DNA of 64,000 bases from Pseudomonadota bacterium. GTDB lineage: Bacteria; Pseudomonadota; Gammaproteobacteria; Steroidobacterales; Steroidobacteraceae. The notes under the pieces are model-generated. The model saw nothing but the letters and a program-made list of their open reading frames with translations, was not told where the DNA came from and made no database searches. The position numbers were made by a program, and so were the translations under genes. The stretch spans positions 36,120-100,119 of the forward strand of contig JAJYUL010000008.1 of assembly GCA_021792555.1 (NCBI GenBank). The letters are read 5' to 3'. Below, piece by piece: positions 42,823 to 50,922 of this stretch. How positions within the stretch are numbered: position 1 is the first letter of the stretch; every line of letters begins with the position of its first letter.

Positions 42823-43664
42823 GCGGGCCGGAAAGCCTCTGGCCGGCGCCGGCCAAGCTCAATCTCTTTCTGCACGTGACCGGCCGCCGGCCGGACGGCT
42901 ATCACGAGCTGCAGACGCTCTTTCAGCTCATCGATCTGTGCGACACGGTGGCCATCGAGGTGCGCGCGGACGGACGGATCGAGCGCGGAGCGGGACCTGC
43001 GGAGGTCCCCGCCGAACAGGACCTCACGGTGCGGGCTGCCCGCGCGCTGCAGGCGGCCACCGGCACGCGCCTTGGTGCCGCGATCCGGGTCATCAAGCGC
43101 ATCCCGATCGGCGGCGGGCTGGGCGGGGGCAGCACCGATGCGGCTACGGCTTTGCTCGCGCTTAACCGGCTCTGGGGGTGCGGACTCTCCGTGGACGCGC
43201 TGGCCGCACTGGCGCTTCCGCTCGGCGCGGATGTGCCTGTATTCGTTAGGGGTTTTTCCGCCTGGGCCGAAGGGGTCGGGGAACGGCTCGAGCGGGTCAC
43301 GCTGCCGGAGGGCTCGTTCGTGATCCTGCGCCCGGGGGTCAGCGTGCCGACTCGTGAGGTGTTCCAGAGCCCTGAATTGACACGAAATTCACCCGTCATC
43401 ACAATACGCGCCTTTTTCGAGTCCGGCGGGCGCAATGATTGCGAGCCGGTGGTGCGGGCCCGGTGGCCCGAGGTGGCCGAGGCGCTCGATTGGCTCGGGC
43501 AGTACGCGCCGGCGCGCCTGACCGGGACCGGCTCGTGCATTTTCGCGCCTGTGGCCAGTTACGGCGAGGCGCAACGCATTGCGGCGCGTGTGCCGGACAA
43601 GTGGCGGAGCTTCGTCGCGCGGGGCCTGAACGTTTCCCCGCTGCACGCGCTTCTCTCGGATTAG
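42807..43664 (+). CDS. ispE: 4-diphosphocytidyl-2-C-methyl-D-erythritol kinase
   Basis: IspE phosphorylates CDP-ME in the MEP isoprenoid pathway. The 285-residue GHMP kinase has PAPAKLNLFLHVTGRRPDGYHEL, the ATP loop PIGGGLGGGSTDAATALLA and GTGSCIFAPV. Codons around 43371-43420 are unusually AT-rich (for example GAA TTG ACA), coinciding with a promoter for the downstream tRNA/prs genes. The start overlaps lolB by 16 bases. Confidence 0.96.
   Translation: MASAVSGPESLWPAPAKLNLFLHVTGRRPDGYHELQTLFQLIDLCDTVAIEVRADGRIERGAGPAEVPAEQDLTVRAARALQAATGTRLGAAIRVIKRIPIGGGLGGGSTDAATALLALNRLWGCGLSVDALAALALPLGADVPVFVRGFSAWAEGVGERLERVTLPEGSFVILRPGVSVPTREVFQSPELTRNSPVITIRAFFESGGRNDCEPVVRARWPEVAEALDWLGQYAPARLTGTGSCIFAPVASYGEAQRIAARVPDKWRSFVARGLNVSPLHALLSD
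43377..43405 (+). promoter_or_regulatory. Sigma-70-like promoter inside ispE, likely for tRNA-Gln/prs
   Basis: TTGACA (43377-43382), a 17-base spacer and CACAAT (43400-43405) lie inside the ispE coding region, in an AT-rich patch with rare codons. It would begin transcription about 330 bases upstream of tRNA-Gln and about 465 bases before prs. E. coli prs also has a promoter within ispE, which supports function. Confidence 0.6.
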
Positions 43665-43741
43665 GTGCGCTCGGGGCACCGTCAAGGCGCCGCGGGCGCA
43701 GCGGCGGCGCGGCGAGCGGGAAGTGAGGGTTTTTGCGCGGC

Positions 43742-43816
43742 TGGGGTGTCGCCAAGTGGTAAGGCAGCGGGTTTTGATCCCGCCATTCGGAGGTTCGAAT
43801 CCTTCCACCCCAGCCA
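43742..43816 (+). tRNA. tRNA-Gln (anticodon TTG)
   Basis: The acceptor arm TGGGGTG pairs with CACCCCA (43806-43812), followed by G and CCA. The anticodon stem GCGGG/CCCGC (43767-43771, 43779-43783) holds loop TTTTGAT with anticodon TTG at 43774-43776. The T arm contains GGTTCGAATCC. The ispE-tRNA-Gln-prs order is conserved in many gammaproteobacteria. Confidence 0.97.
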
Positions 43817-43875
43817 AATCGCTGTGGCGGGCGGCGAACCGCCGCGCTGTGATCTGTAGCTGATGTAGCGTACTC

Positions 43876-44832
43876 ATGAGCACGAGCGAATCGCTGACCC
43901 TGTTTTCCGGCAACGCCAATCCGGGGCTTGCGACCGACATCGCGCGCCATCTGCAGACGCGACTCGGGCGGGCGTACGTCGGCCGCTTCAGCGACGGGGA
44001 GATCAACGTCGAGCTGATGGAGAACGTGCGCGGCCGCGACGTGTTCATCGTGCAGCCGACCTGCCCGCCGACCAACGACACGCTGATGGAGCTGCTGGTG
44101 ATGGTGGATGCGTGCCGGCGAGCCTCGGCGGCCCGCATCACCGCGGTGGTGCCGTATTTCGGCTACTCGCGCCAGGACCGCCGGCCGCGCGCCACGCGCT
44201 CGGCGATCACCGCGCGGCTCGTGGCCAACATGATGTCGATCGCGGGGGTCAACCGGCTGCTGACGGTCGACGTGCACGCCGATCAGATCCAGGGATTCTT
44301 CGACATCCCGGTCGACAACGTGTATGCCTCGCCGGTGCTGCTCGGGGACGCCTGGAAGCAGGCGTACCACAACGTGGTGATCGTCTCGCCGGACGTGGGC
44401 GGAGTGGTGCGTGCGCGCGCCTTCGCCAAGCGGCTCGATGATGCGGAGCTGGCCATCATCGACAAGCGCCGGCCGCGGCCGAACGAGTCGAAGGTGATGA
44501 ACATCATCGGCGACATCCGCGGCAAGGTGTGCGTGCTGGTCGATGACATGATCGATACGGCCGGCACGCTCTGTCAGGCCGCCAAGGCGCTGAAGGAAGA
44601 GGGGGCGGTGAAGGTGGTCGCCTACATCACGCACCCGGTGCTCTCCGGAGAGGCGGTGAGCCGCATCTCGGCCTCGGTGCTCGATGAGCTGGTGGTGACC
44701 GACACCATTCCGCTCTCGGAAGCGGCGCGCGCCTGCACGCGCATCCGGCAGCTGTCGGTCGCCGCGCTGCTCGCCGAGACCATCCGCCGCATCCGCGACG
44801 AGGAGTCGGTGAGCTCGCTGTACGTCGATTGA
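43876..44832 (+). CDS. prs: Ribose-phosphate pyrophosphokinase
   Basis: Prs makes PRPP from ribose-5-phosphate and ATP for nucleotides, His, Trp and NAD. The 318-residue protein has [44 protein letters not shown] and the PRPP loop [16 protein letters not shown]. Length is standard. It ends just before a strong intrinsic terminator. Confidence 0.98.
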   Translation: MSTSESLTLFSGNANPGLATDIARHLQTRLGRAYVGRFSDGEINVELMENVRGRDVFIVQPTCPPTNDTLMELLVMVDACRRASAARITAVVPYFGYSRQDRRPRATRSAITARLVANMMSIAGVNRLLTVDVHADQIQGFFDIPVDNVYASPVLLGDAWKQAYHNVVIVSPDVGGVVRARAFAKRLDDAELAIIDKRRPRPNESKVMNIIGDIRGKVCVLVDDMIDTAGTLCQAAKALKEEGAVKVVAYITHPVLSGEAVSRISASVLDELVVTDTIPLSEAARACTRIRQLSVAALLAETIRRIRDEESVSSLYVD

Positions 44833-44833
44833 T

Positions 44834-44864
44834 GCCCCGCCCGGGCGGGCGGGGTCAGTTTTTT
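44834..44864 (+). terminator. Intrinsic terminator after prs
   Basis: A GC stem (CCCCGCCCG against CGGGCGGGG, 44835-44854) is followed by TCAG and a TTTTTT run at 44859-44864. It begins right after the prs stop and separates prs from rplY. Confidence 0.85.
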
Positions 44865-44925
44865 CGGGTGTGTCGCGGCCTGGTCGCGGGCCACGGCACG
44901 TTGTCATCGTAGATTGGAGAACATC

Positions 44926-45642
44926 ATGCGTATTGCATTCACTTTCAGCGCGGAATCGCGCGGGACGCAAGGCAAAGGTGCGAGCCGCCGCCTGCGTCGC
45001 GCGGGCAAGGTTCCCGCCATCCTGTACGGCGGTCATCAAGAGGCGGAGGCGCTCGCTGTCGAGCACCACAAGCTGCTGACTGTCATCGAGGACGAGCGCT
45101 TCTACTCCTCGATCGTGCAGCTGCAGATCGGCGAGCGCGCACAGCCGGCCATCGTCAAGGACCTGCAGATGCACCCCGCGAAGAACCAGGTCGTGCATCT
45201 GGATCTGCAGCGCGTCGTCGAGAACGAGCCCATCCGGCTGCACCTGCCGATCCACTTCAAGGGCGAGGCGGCCAGCCCCGGCGTGAAGACCCAGGGCGGC
45301 GTCGTATCGCACATGATGACCGACGTCGAGATCACGTGCCTGCCGAAGGATCTGCCGGAGTACCTGGAGCTCGATCTGTCGGAGATGAACATCAACGATA
45401 CGAAGTTCCTCGCCGACATCCCGCTGCCGCCGGGCGTGACGATCCCGCACCTGGCGCATCGCAACGCGCCGGTCGTTTCGATCCACAGCCCGCGCGTGGC
45501 GGAGCCGGAGCCGACCGCCGAGGCCGCCGCTGCGGCGCCGGCCGAAGGCGCGGCGCCGGCAGCCGGAGCGGCCCCCGCGGGAGCGGCTGCTCCCGCCGAG
45601 GCCGGCAAGGCCGAGCCGAAGAAGGAAGGCGGCAAGAAGTAA
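44926..45642 (+). CDS. rplY: 50S ribosomal protein L25 (TL5/Ctc type)
   Basis: L25 binds 5S rRNA. The 238-residue long form has an N-terminal L25 domain (about 5-95: GASRRLRRAGKVPAILYGG) and a C-terminal TL5 beta domain to about 195. The tail of about 45 residues is rich in Ala, Pro, Glu and Lys and ends KKEGGKK. GGAGA precedes ATG 44926. It lies nine bases before pth. Confidence 0.95.
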   Translation: MRIAFTFSAESRGTQGKGASRRLRRAGKVPAILYGGHQEAEALAVEHHKLLTVIEDERFYSSIVQLQIGERAQPAIVKDLQMHPAKNQVVHLDLQRVVENEPIRLHLPIHFKGEAASPGVKTQGGVVSHMMTDVEITCLPKDLPEYLELDLSEMNINDTKFLADIPLPPGVTIPHLAHRNAPVVSIHSPRVAEPEPTAEAAAAAPAEGAAPAAGAAPAGAAAPAEAGKAEPKKEGGKK

Positions 45643-45651
45643 CGGCTACCC

Positions 45652-46257
45652 ATGTCGGGGACGCCGATCACGCTCGTGGTGGGGCTCGGCAATCCGGGCC
45701 CCACCTACGCCCGCACCCGGCACAATGCCGGTTTTGCGTTCATCGAGGAGCTCGCGCGGCGGACCGGCGCGAGTCTGCGCGCCGAGCCCCGTCACCAGGG
45801 CGAGCTTGGGCGGGCCCGCGTGGGCGCGCAGGAGCTGTGGCTGCTCAAGCCCATGACCTACATGAACCTCAGCGGCGCGGCGGTGCGGAGCGTGGCGGGT
45901 TTCTACAAGATCCCGCCCGAGGCGGTGCTGGTCGCGCATGACGAGCTCGATTTCCCGCCCGGCGTGGTGCGTCTGAAGCATGGCGGAGGCGCCGGCGGCC
46001 ATAACGGTCTGCGCGACATCATGGCGCGGCTCGGGGATTCGTTCTGGCGGCTGCGCATCGGCATCGGCCATCCGGGCGAGCGCGACGCCGTGCTGAACTA
46101 CGTGCTCGGCCGCCCGATCGCCGCCGATGCCGCATTGATCGAAGATGCGCTGCGCGCGGCCGCCGACGCACTGCCAGTGATGCTGGCCGAGGGCGCGCAG
46201 AAGGCGATGAACCAGCTGCATTCGCGGACTGCCGCGGCAGCAGATCACCCCGCGTGA
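45652..46257 (+). CDS. pth: Peptidyl-tRNA hydrolase
   Basis: Pth releases tRNA from prematurely dropped peptidyl-tRNA. The 201-residue protein has VVGLGNPGPTYARTRHNAGF (catalytic His in RHNAG), LLKPMTYMNLSG, VAHDELDFPPG and KHGGGAGGHNGLRDI. The order rplY-pth-ychF is conserved. Confidence 0.97.
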   Translation: MSGTPITLVVGLGNPGPTYARTRHNAGFAFIEELARRTGASLRAEPRHQGELGRARVGAQELWLLKPMTYMNLSGAAVRSVAGFYKIPPEAVLVAHDELDFPPGVVRLKHGGGAGGHNGLRDIMARLGDSFWRLRIGIGHPGERDAVLNYVLGRPIAADAALIEDALRAAADALPVMLAEGAQKAMNQLHSRTAAAADHPA

Positions 46258-46283
46258 TCCGCGGCACATCAGGAGTTTGAATC

Positions 46284-47378
46284 ATGTCTATCCGCTGCGG
46301 CATCGTGGGATTGCCGAATGTCGGCAAGTCGACGCTGTTCAATGCGCTCACCCAGGCGCAGAACGCGGCGGCAGCCAATTATCCGTTCTGCACCATTGAT
46401 CCGAATGTCGGCATGGTTCCGGTGCCCGATGCGCGCCTCGAGGCGCTCGCCGAGATCGTGCATCCCGAGCGCATCGTGCCGGCGACGGTGGAGTTCGTCG
46501 ACATCGCGGGACTCGTGGCCGGAGCCTCCAAGGGCGAGGGTCTCGGCAATCAGTTTCTCTCCCACATCCGCGAGGTCGATGCGATCGCGCACGTGGTGCG
46601 CTGTTTCGAGAGCTCGGACATCGTGCACGTCGCGGGCAAGGTCGATCCGTTGAGCGACATCGAGGTGATCGACACCGAGCTGGCGCTCGCGGACCTCGCC
46701 ACGGTGGAAAAGGGGCTGGAGCGGGCCGCCAAGGCCTCCAAGAGCGGCGATAAGGAGGCGCTGCGCAAGAAGGCGCTGCTCGAGCGGGTCAAGGCGCACC
46801 TCGATGAGGTCAAACCGGTGCGGGCGATGGCGCTCTGCGCAGAGGAGGCGCGCGACCTGCGCGAGCTTCAGCTGCTCACGGCCAAGCCCGTGATGTACGT
46901 CGCCAATGTGGCCGAGGGCGGCTTCAAGAACAATCCGCTGCTCGCCGTGGTGGAAAAGCGTGCCGCCGCCGAAGGGGCGGTCACAGTTGCGGTCTGCGCG
47001 GCCATCGAGGCCGAGATCGTCCAGCTGGATGCCGCCGACCGGGCGGGCTTCCTGGCCGAACTCGGGCTCGAGGAGCCCGGCCTCGATCGGGTCATCCGCG
47101 CCGGCTACCGGCTGCTGGGGCTGCAGACCTATTTCACGGCCGGGGAAAAGGAAGTGCGGGCCTGGACCGTGCCGGTCGGGGCGACCGCACCCCAGGCGGC
47201 GGGCGTCATCCATACTGATTTCGAGCACGGATTCATCCGCGCCGAGGTGATCGGCTATGCCGATTACATCGCCTGTCACGGGGAGGCAGGCGCCCGCGAG
47301 GTCGGCAAATTGCGCCTGGAAGGCAAGGAATACGTCATGCAGGAAGGGGATGTGGTCCACTTCCGGTTCAACGTCTAG
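46284..47378 (+). CDS. ychF: Redox-responsive ribosome-associated ATPase YchF/OLA1
   Basis: YchF is an Obg-related P-loop protein that hydrolyses ATP and binds ribosomes. The 364-residue protein has the P-loop [18 protein letters not shown] (residues 5-22) and [20 protein letters not shown]. The coiled domain is near 130-200, and the C-terminal TGS domain includes [19 protein letters not shown] sequence. It is the last core gene before tRNA-Met. Confidence 0.97.
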   Translation: MSIRCGIVGLPNVGKSTLFNALTQAQNAAAANYPFCTIDPNVGMVPVPDARLEALAEIVHPERIVPATVEFVDIAGLVAGASKGEGLGNQFLSHIREVDAIAHVVRCFESSDIVHVAGKVDPLSDIEVIDTELALADLATVEKGLERAAKASKSGDKEALRKKALLERVKAHLDEVKPVRAMALCAEEARDLRELQLLTAKPVMYVANVAEGGFKNNPLLAVVEKRAAAEGAVTVAVCAAIEAEIVQLDAADRAGFLAELGLEEPGLDRVIRAGYRLLGLQTYFTAGEKEVRAWTVPVGATAPQAAGVIHTDFEHGFIRAEVIGYADYIACHGEAGAREVGKLRLEGKEYVMQEGDVVHFRFNV

Positions 47379-47382
47379 GCGG

Positions 47383-47412
47383 TTGACACTCCCGCCATCC
47401 CCCGCCGACAAT
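47383..47412 (+). promoter_or_regulatory. Promoter for tRNA-Met
   Basis: TTGACA (47383-47388), an 18-base spacer and GACAAT (47407-47412) lie 57 bases upstream of tRNA-Met, just after the ychF stop. The -10 resembles the CACAAT of the ispE-internal promoter. Confidence 0.65.
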
Positions 47413-47468
47413 GCGCCCCCCTTCTAGGACGGCTGCCGCGGCACGGAGGCCGTCGGCACAGGACCCGT

Positions 47469-47545
47469 GGAAAGGTAGCTCAGCCGGTTAGAGCACGGCA
47501 CTCATAATGCCGGGGTCGAGGGTTCGAGTCCCTCCCTTTCCACCA
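47469..47545 (+). tRNA. tRNA-Met (elongator, anticodon CAT)
   Basis: The acceptor stem GGAAAGG pairs with CCTTTCC (47535-47541), then A and CCA. The anticodon stem CGGCA/TGCCG holds loop CTCATAA with CAT at 47503-47505. The body resembles elongator tRNA-Met, as in GTAGCTCAG, rather than initiator. A lysidine-modified Ile tRNA is a less likely reading. It marks the left edge of a foreign segment. Confidence 0.95.
47522..47545 (+). other. Probable attachment-site core in the tRNA-Met 3' end
   Basis: The 3' half of tRNA-Met is the typical crossover site for tyrosine integrases. Prophage-like genes start directly after it, so this segment is probably the left attachment site. No second copy was found before the window end, so the partner site lies outside or was lost. 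Confidence 0.5.
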
Positions 47546-47604
47546 GCATTTTCAGTGAGTTACACCGGTGCCCTGCGCCAATTCAGGCGCGATCGGCCGG
47601 TTCC

Positions 47605-47623
47605 AAGTCCACAGCAAGTCCAC
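47605..47623 (+). repeat. Direct repeat AAGTCCAC x2 near the attachment site
   Basis: AAGTCCAC occurs at 47605-47612 and 47616-47623, three bases apart, about 60 bases inside the element. Integrase arm-binding sites often are short direct repeats at this distance, so this is a candidate; chance is not excluded. Confidence 0.35.
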
Positions 47624-47718
47624 GCGGACCGATTTCGCGGTTTGAGACCCTCTCCAGCGCGCAAGCGCCCGTCCTTCCCTTCGCAACACTGAAGGCATAC
47701 CGCCGATCCGGCGGGGCA

Positions 47719-47883
47719 GTGGTCACCATCGAGCGCGACGGGCGCCCAAAGCATCGCTTCCGGATCTCCCTGTGCCGCTACCGCGCGCTGCGTGAGTGGA
47801 CGTGGCGCCGGCCATCCCTGCGCACCTCGGGCGCATGGCTGCGCAGCAGCATGACGGTTTACCTGTGGAAGGCGCCCAGGTGA
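47719..47883 (+). CDS. Small basic phage protein of unknown function
   Basis: A frame open from the tRNA gives a 54-residue protein from GTG 47719. It is Arg/Trp-rich (WRRPSLRTSGAWLRSSM) and may be a DNA-binding protein. GGGG lies upstream, but the start is uncertain and no family is recognised. It ends eight bases before the next small gene. Confidence 0.3.
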   Translation: MVTIERDGRPKHRFRISLCRYRALREWTWRRPSLRTSGAWLRSSMTVYLWKAPR

Positions 47884-47890
47884 GCGCCAC

Positions 47891-48025
47891 ATGCCTCGCA
47901 TACGCGCGCGCGCGAAGGCGGGGGCAGCGGAGCCTGCGCCTTCCTGGTCGCCCCTACGGTATTCCGGGCAGATCAGCGCGGTTCAGGGTGTGCAACGGTT
48001 CAAGGGGCATTCGGCGCTCAACTGA
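47891..48025 (+). CDS. 44-residue basic phage protein
   Basis: The frame from ATG 47891 gives 44 residues, starting MPRIRARAKAGAAEPAP and ending QRFKGHSALN. Composition looks coding rather than shadow, but no domain is known. It sits between the previous small protein and the zinc-finger gene. Confidence 0.35.
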   Translation: MPRIRARAKAGAAEPAPSWSPLRYSGQISAVQGVQRFKGHSALN

Positions 48026-48051
48026 GCCCACGGTGCCAGAGGGTGCAGCGC

Positions 48052-48498
48052 ATGGCTGAGACCCACCGGCCCAGCGAACACCAGGCCGCGCGGGCGATCC
48101 ACCAGGCGCTTGAGATCCTCGCTCGTGCGTCGGCTGACTGGCGCGGCACCGGCGCACTCGACACCGGACCGCTGCATTGGCCCATCGCCGCCACTCTCGC
48201 GCGTCAGCGGCTCGCTCATGCGCTCGAGGTGCTCGAGCAGCGCCGCGTCGTGCAGCTGCGCACGCCGTTGACCGATTGGCTTTGCGGGACGTGCGGCGGT
48301 ACGGGCTTCGAGGCCGACGAGCCATGCGAGGCCTGCGGCGCACCCGGCAACGATACGGGCATGGACACGGCCGATGCGCGCGCCGGCATGGCCTGGTGGA
48401 ACTCACTCACACCCACCCGGCGCCGTGAGTGGCTCGAGGCAGCGCATTCGGGAAGGCCCGCCGATGCGTGGAACGCCTTCAAGGCCCAGGGAGCATGA
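48052..48498 (+). CDS. DnaJ-like zinc-finger phage protein
   Basis: The 148-residue protein has a helical N-terminus (about 8-75) and a Cys-rich centre CGTCGGTGF followed by PCEACGAPG. This matches the CxxCxGxG repeat of DnaJ-type zinc fingers, with two repeats forming one zinc site. The helical C-terminus contains RREWLEAAHSG. It starts at ATG 48052 after GAGGG and overlaps the next gene as ATGA. Function unknown; it is the first gene of a coupled trio. Confidence 0.7.
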   Translation: MAETHRPSEHQAARAIHQALEILARASADWRGTGALDTGPLHWPIAATLARQRLAHALEVLEQRRVVQLRTPLTDWLCGTCGGTGFEADEPCEACGAPGNDTGMDTADARAGMAWWNSLTPTRRREWLEAAHSGRPADAWNAFKAQGA

Positions 48499-48875
48499 CG
48501 ATGGTGGAGCTCGCCGTCGACATCGTGGCGTTCTGCATCGTGGCAGCCGCTGTAATCGCCGCAGTGGCGATCCTGGGCGCGATCTGCTCGCCATTCGGCG
48601 AGTGGCTCGACGCGGTGCCTGGGCGCCGTAGGCGCTTCCGGTGGGCGTTCTGGTCGCTGCTCACACTCGGGATCGGCGCGCTCTGGTGGGCGAGCTCGCG
48701 GGCGAGCTTCGTTGTGGCCGTTGCGCTCGCGGGCATCGTTGGGATCGCCGCCGGCATCCTGCGAATCAAGGACCGCTGGCCGGCCGTCGGTGTTGCCCTC
48801 GTGTGGGTCGCCTGGTGGGGCGTGCTGCTCGGCCTGATCGCCGCTGTGCTGGTCGGGGAGGGTCACCTACGGTGA
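48495..48875 (+). CDS. Four-TM membrane protein
   Basis: The 126-residue protein has four hydrophobic helices (about 9-33, 49-66, 68-86, 95-118) with basic loops (GRRRRFR). It could be a holin-like or superinfection-exclusion protein, but no motif proves it. It overlaps both neighbours by four bases. Confidence 0.65.
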   Translation: MTMVELAVDIVAFCIVAAAVIAAVAILGAICSPFGEWLDAVPGRRRRFRWAFWSLLTLGIGALWWASSRASFVVAVALAGIVGIAAGILRIKDRWPAVGVALVWVAWWGVLLGLIAAVLVGEGHLR

Positions 48876-49015
48876 GCCCACTGCGCTACTTCCTGCGCGC
48901 TCTGGCCTTCTCAGCGCTGCGTGGGCGGCGCATCCGAGTGCGCTATGCCTGGGTGCTCGCGGGCCGCGCGATCGGTGGCTGCGTGGCCGCGCTCATCCTG
49001 CGCGCCAATCGCTGA
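48872..49015 (+). CDS. 47-residue basic membrane-associated protein
   Basis: From GTG 48872 (GTGA overlap with the previous stop) the protein is Arg-rich with one hydrophobic stretch (AWVLAGRAIGGCVAALIL), ending RANR. Translational coupling supports it. It is followed by a terminator hairpin. Confidence 0.5.
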   Translation: MSPLRYFLRALAFSALRGRRIRVRYAWVLAGRAIGGCVAALILRANR

Positions 49016-49026
49016 GCCCCGAAACG

Positions 49027-49053
49027 AAAACCCCGGCGCGAGGCCGGGGCTTC
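49027..49053 (-). terminator. Bidirectional GC hairpin, best as minus-strand terminator
   Basis: CCCCGGC and GCCGGGG (49031-49049) form a stem with a five-base loop. On the minus strand it is followed by TTTTCG, fitting the end of the minus-strand genes from 50795 to 49076; on the plus strand the tail is TTCGTGT. It lies between converging genes. Confidence 0.7.
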
Positions 49054-49075
49054 GTGTGACTGCTGAGGCGAGCGG

Positions 49076-49375
49076 CTACCCTTGGCACGCCCTCGAGACC
49101 ACGTCCGACAGCACCGCGTAGAACGCCGCCAGCGCCTCGGGACCGACCGCCTGCGCCTTCGCGGCGTACTCGGCCACGATGTTGCGGAACGGGCGACCCT
49201 GGCGCACCCAGTTCTCGAGCTGGCAGTACTCGGCCGGGTTGATGTCGTGCTCGTCCATCTCCGTGCCCTCGAGTTCCTCGAGCATCTGCCGGGCGATGCG
49301 CTCGCCGGCGGGGTCGAGGGCGTGCACGCCGGGCCACCTGGTCGCCGGATGCTGCTGCACAACCCCGGCGCTCAT
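49076..49375 (-). CDS. 99-residue acidic phage protein
   Basis: The protein is acidic and helical (ERIARQMLEELEGTEMDEHD, YAAKAQAVGPEALAAFYAVL). No family recognised. Its ATG overlaps the stop of the 243-residue gene (ATGA), so they are coupled. It is the last gene of a minus-strand group ending in a hairpin. Confidence 0.6.
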   Translation of the reverse strand: MSAGVVQQHPATRWPGVHALDPAGERIARQMLEELEGTEMDEHDINPAEYCQLENWVRQGRPFRNIVAEYAAKAQAVGPEALAAFYAVLSDVVSRACQG

Positions 49376-50103
49376 GCCTGACCCTCCTTCGCCTGCGCCG
49401 TGTACGCCGCATCGTCGGCGACGCTGACCGCGTGCTCGATCATGTCGGCCATGCTCCCGAGCAGGAACAGCAGCTCGGGCACATCATGCGCGGATTGGAG
49501 GGCACCAGTCCCTGCCTGCTCATCACGCTCATCGGCCACCAGGACGGCAACCTTCTCGCAGGTGACGGCCATTTGATGCGCCAAGCGGGCGGCCACTTCG
49601 GACAAGCCGGCCAGCTGCTTCAGGTCAGCCGCGGGCAGACTCACCCGGGCACGTTGGTACAGATCGGTCAGCGCCGACCCGAGGGTCAGCGGGGGATTGA
49701 TATAGATCGCCTCGGTGGGCGCGGAATTGACGGGAGTGTCCATGGTCAGGCCTCGTTCGTTCGTTGCGGTGAGCCGCTCGGCGCCCACGAGCTGCTCGAG
49801 GTTCCGCAGGACGCACTCTGCGTCGTCCTCGTCCGGCTGCAGCAGCGAGACCGGCCCCTCCAGGTCCGTCAGGCAGGTCTGCACTTTCTGGCGCACCTCC
49901 GCGAGGTAATTCCGATTGTCGATGGGGCCGGTATCGTCCTCGGGAAGCTCATCGCGCAGCGTCTCGAGGTCGCTCTGCAGCTGCTCGGCCTGCTCGCGCA
50001 GACGAGCAATTCGCGCAAGCAGCGCGCGGGCGGTCTCGACGGTGATCTGCTGGCTCGGGGCGCGGTGTGTGGTTCGCGATCGCGTGGATTTGGTCTTGCT
50101 CAT
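49372..50103 (-). CDS. Coiled-coil phage protein, 243 residues
   Basis: The protein has a basic N-terminus (MSKTKSTRSRTTHR) and a coiled-coil of about 15-50 (ARIARLREQAEQLQSDLETL). The C-terminal helical half contains ADLKQLAGLSEVAARLAHQM. The ATG at 50103 has GGAG upstream. An internal ATG near 49743 might allow a short form. No family known. Confidence 0.65.
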   Translation of the reverse strand: MSKTKSTRSRTTHRAPSQQITVETARALLARIARLREQAEQLQSDLETLRDELPEDDTGPIDNRNYLAEVRQKVQTCLTDLEGPVSLLQPDEDDAECVLRNLEQLVGAERLTATNERGLTMDTPVNSAPTEAIYINPPLTLGSALTDLYQRARVSLPAADLKQLAGLSEVAARLAHQMAVTCEKVAVLVADERDEQAGTGALQSAHDVPELLFLLGSMADMIEHAVSVADDAAYTAQAKEGQA

Positions 50104-50196
50104 GGGAACTCCGATTTGTGGTGCGTTAGAAGCGCCCGGCACCGGAGCGGCTGTGAGGCGCCGCGGGCACCAAGGCTGATGCGAGCCGAGAGCGGC

Positions 50197-50397
50197 TCAG
50201 GTCTGTCGGATGGATGCGGCAGAAGCGCTGGAGACGACCAGGGCATTGCGCCCCGGATCGTGTCGCAGCGTGAGGCCCGACGATGCGAGCGCGCTCGCAA
50301 GCTGCAGCACTCGCACGCGGGGGTCGACGAGAATCACGACCGGCGCTCCCGGCCGAGATGCAGCGGCGAGCTGCCGTGCAACGCGGCAGCGGCTCAC
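50197..50397 (-). CDS. 66-residue phage protein
   Basis: The protein begins MSRCRVARQLAAASRP and has an alternating VVILVDPRVRVLQLASAL and LTLRHDPGRNALVVSS pattern, suggesting a small alpha/beta fold. The start overlaps the stop of the 133-residue gene by four bases. Confidence 0.55.
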   Translation of the reverse strand: MSRCRVARQLAAASRPGAPVVILVDPRVRVLQLASALASSGLTLRHDPGRNALVVSSASAASIRQT

Positions 50398-50795
50398 TGT
50401 GAGATCTCCGCCAGGTTCTCGCTCCGCACCGCGGCGACCTCGGCGAGATACGTGAGGAGCAGCTCGCGCACCGTCCGGCCGATCTCTGCATCAGACACGT
50501 CGGCGTCGACCGCGAGCTTGAGAAGGCCATCGTAGCCATCGGACTCGGGGAGGGCCTCGACGAGCGCGGCCCGGTAGGTCGCCTGACGTGAGAGGCGCTC
50601 GGCGATGCGCAGCTGGCGAGAGCGCGGTAAATCCTCGAACGCCGGCGCCTCGAGCGCTTCCGGGTATTCGGGCGGATCAAGAGGGCGATCGCGCAGCGTA
50701 AGCACGGCGTGCGTGCGCACCAGATTGGCGGCAAAGTCGAAAAGGGAAACCCCGGCAGTGTCCCGGCCGAGAGCGGGTATAGTTGCGGCAGCCAT
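50394..50795 (-). CDS. 133-residue acidic phage protein
   Basis: The protein is largely helical and acidic (LPESDGYDGLLKLAVDADVSDAEIG). No domain is recognised. It begins the minus-strand group and faces the divergent ribbon-helix-helix gene across a 127-base regulatory gap. Confidence 0.6.
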   Translation of the reverse strand: MAAATIPALGRDTAGVSLFDFAANLVRTHAVLTLRDRPLDPPEYPEALEAPAFEDLPRSRQLRIAERLSRQATYRAALVEALPESDGYDGLLKLAVDADVSDAEIGRTVRELLLTYLAEVAAVRSENLAEISQ

Positions 50796-50862
50796 TGTCG
50801 AACCTCACGTGTTCGGTGGTGGTCAGGCCCTCGGCGGTGTTACCAGCACTGTCGGGGGCCGC

Positions 50863-50917
50863 TTGCTCTCTACACACCCCAAATGATACTCTACTAGCAG
50901 ATGATTGCAAGGGGTGT
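50863..50917. promoter_or_regulatory. Overlapping divergent promoters with flanking inverted repeat
   Basis: Plus strand: TTGCTC (50863-50868), 16-base spacer, GATACT (50885-50890). Minus strand: TTGCAA (50910-50905), 16-base spacer, TATCAT (50888-50883). The two -10 regions overlap. ACACCCC (50874-50880) and GGGGTGT (50911-50917) form an inverted repeat around them. The arrangement suits a mutually exclusive switch controlled by the neighbouring ribbon-helix-helix protein, by inference. Confidence 0.55.
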
Positions 50918-50922
50918 TCTGA

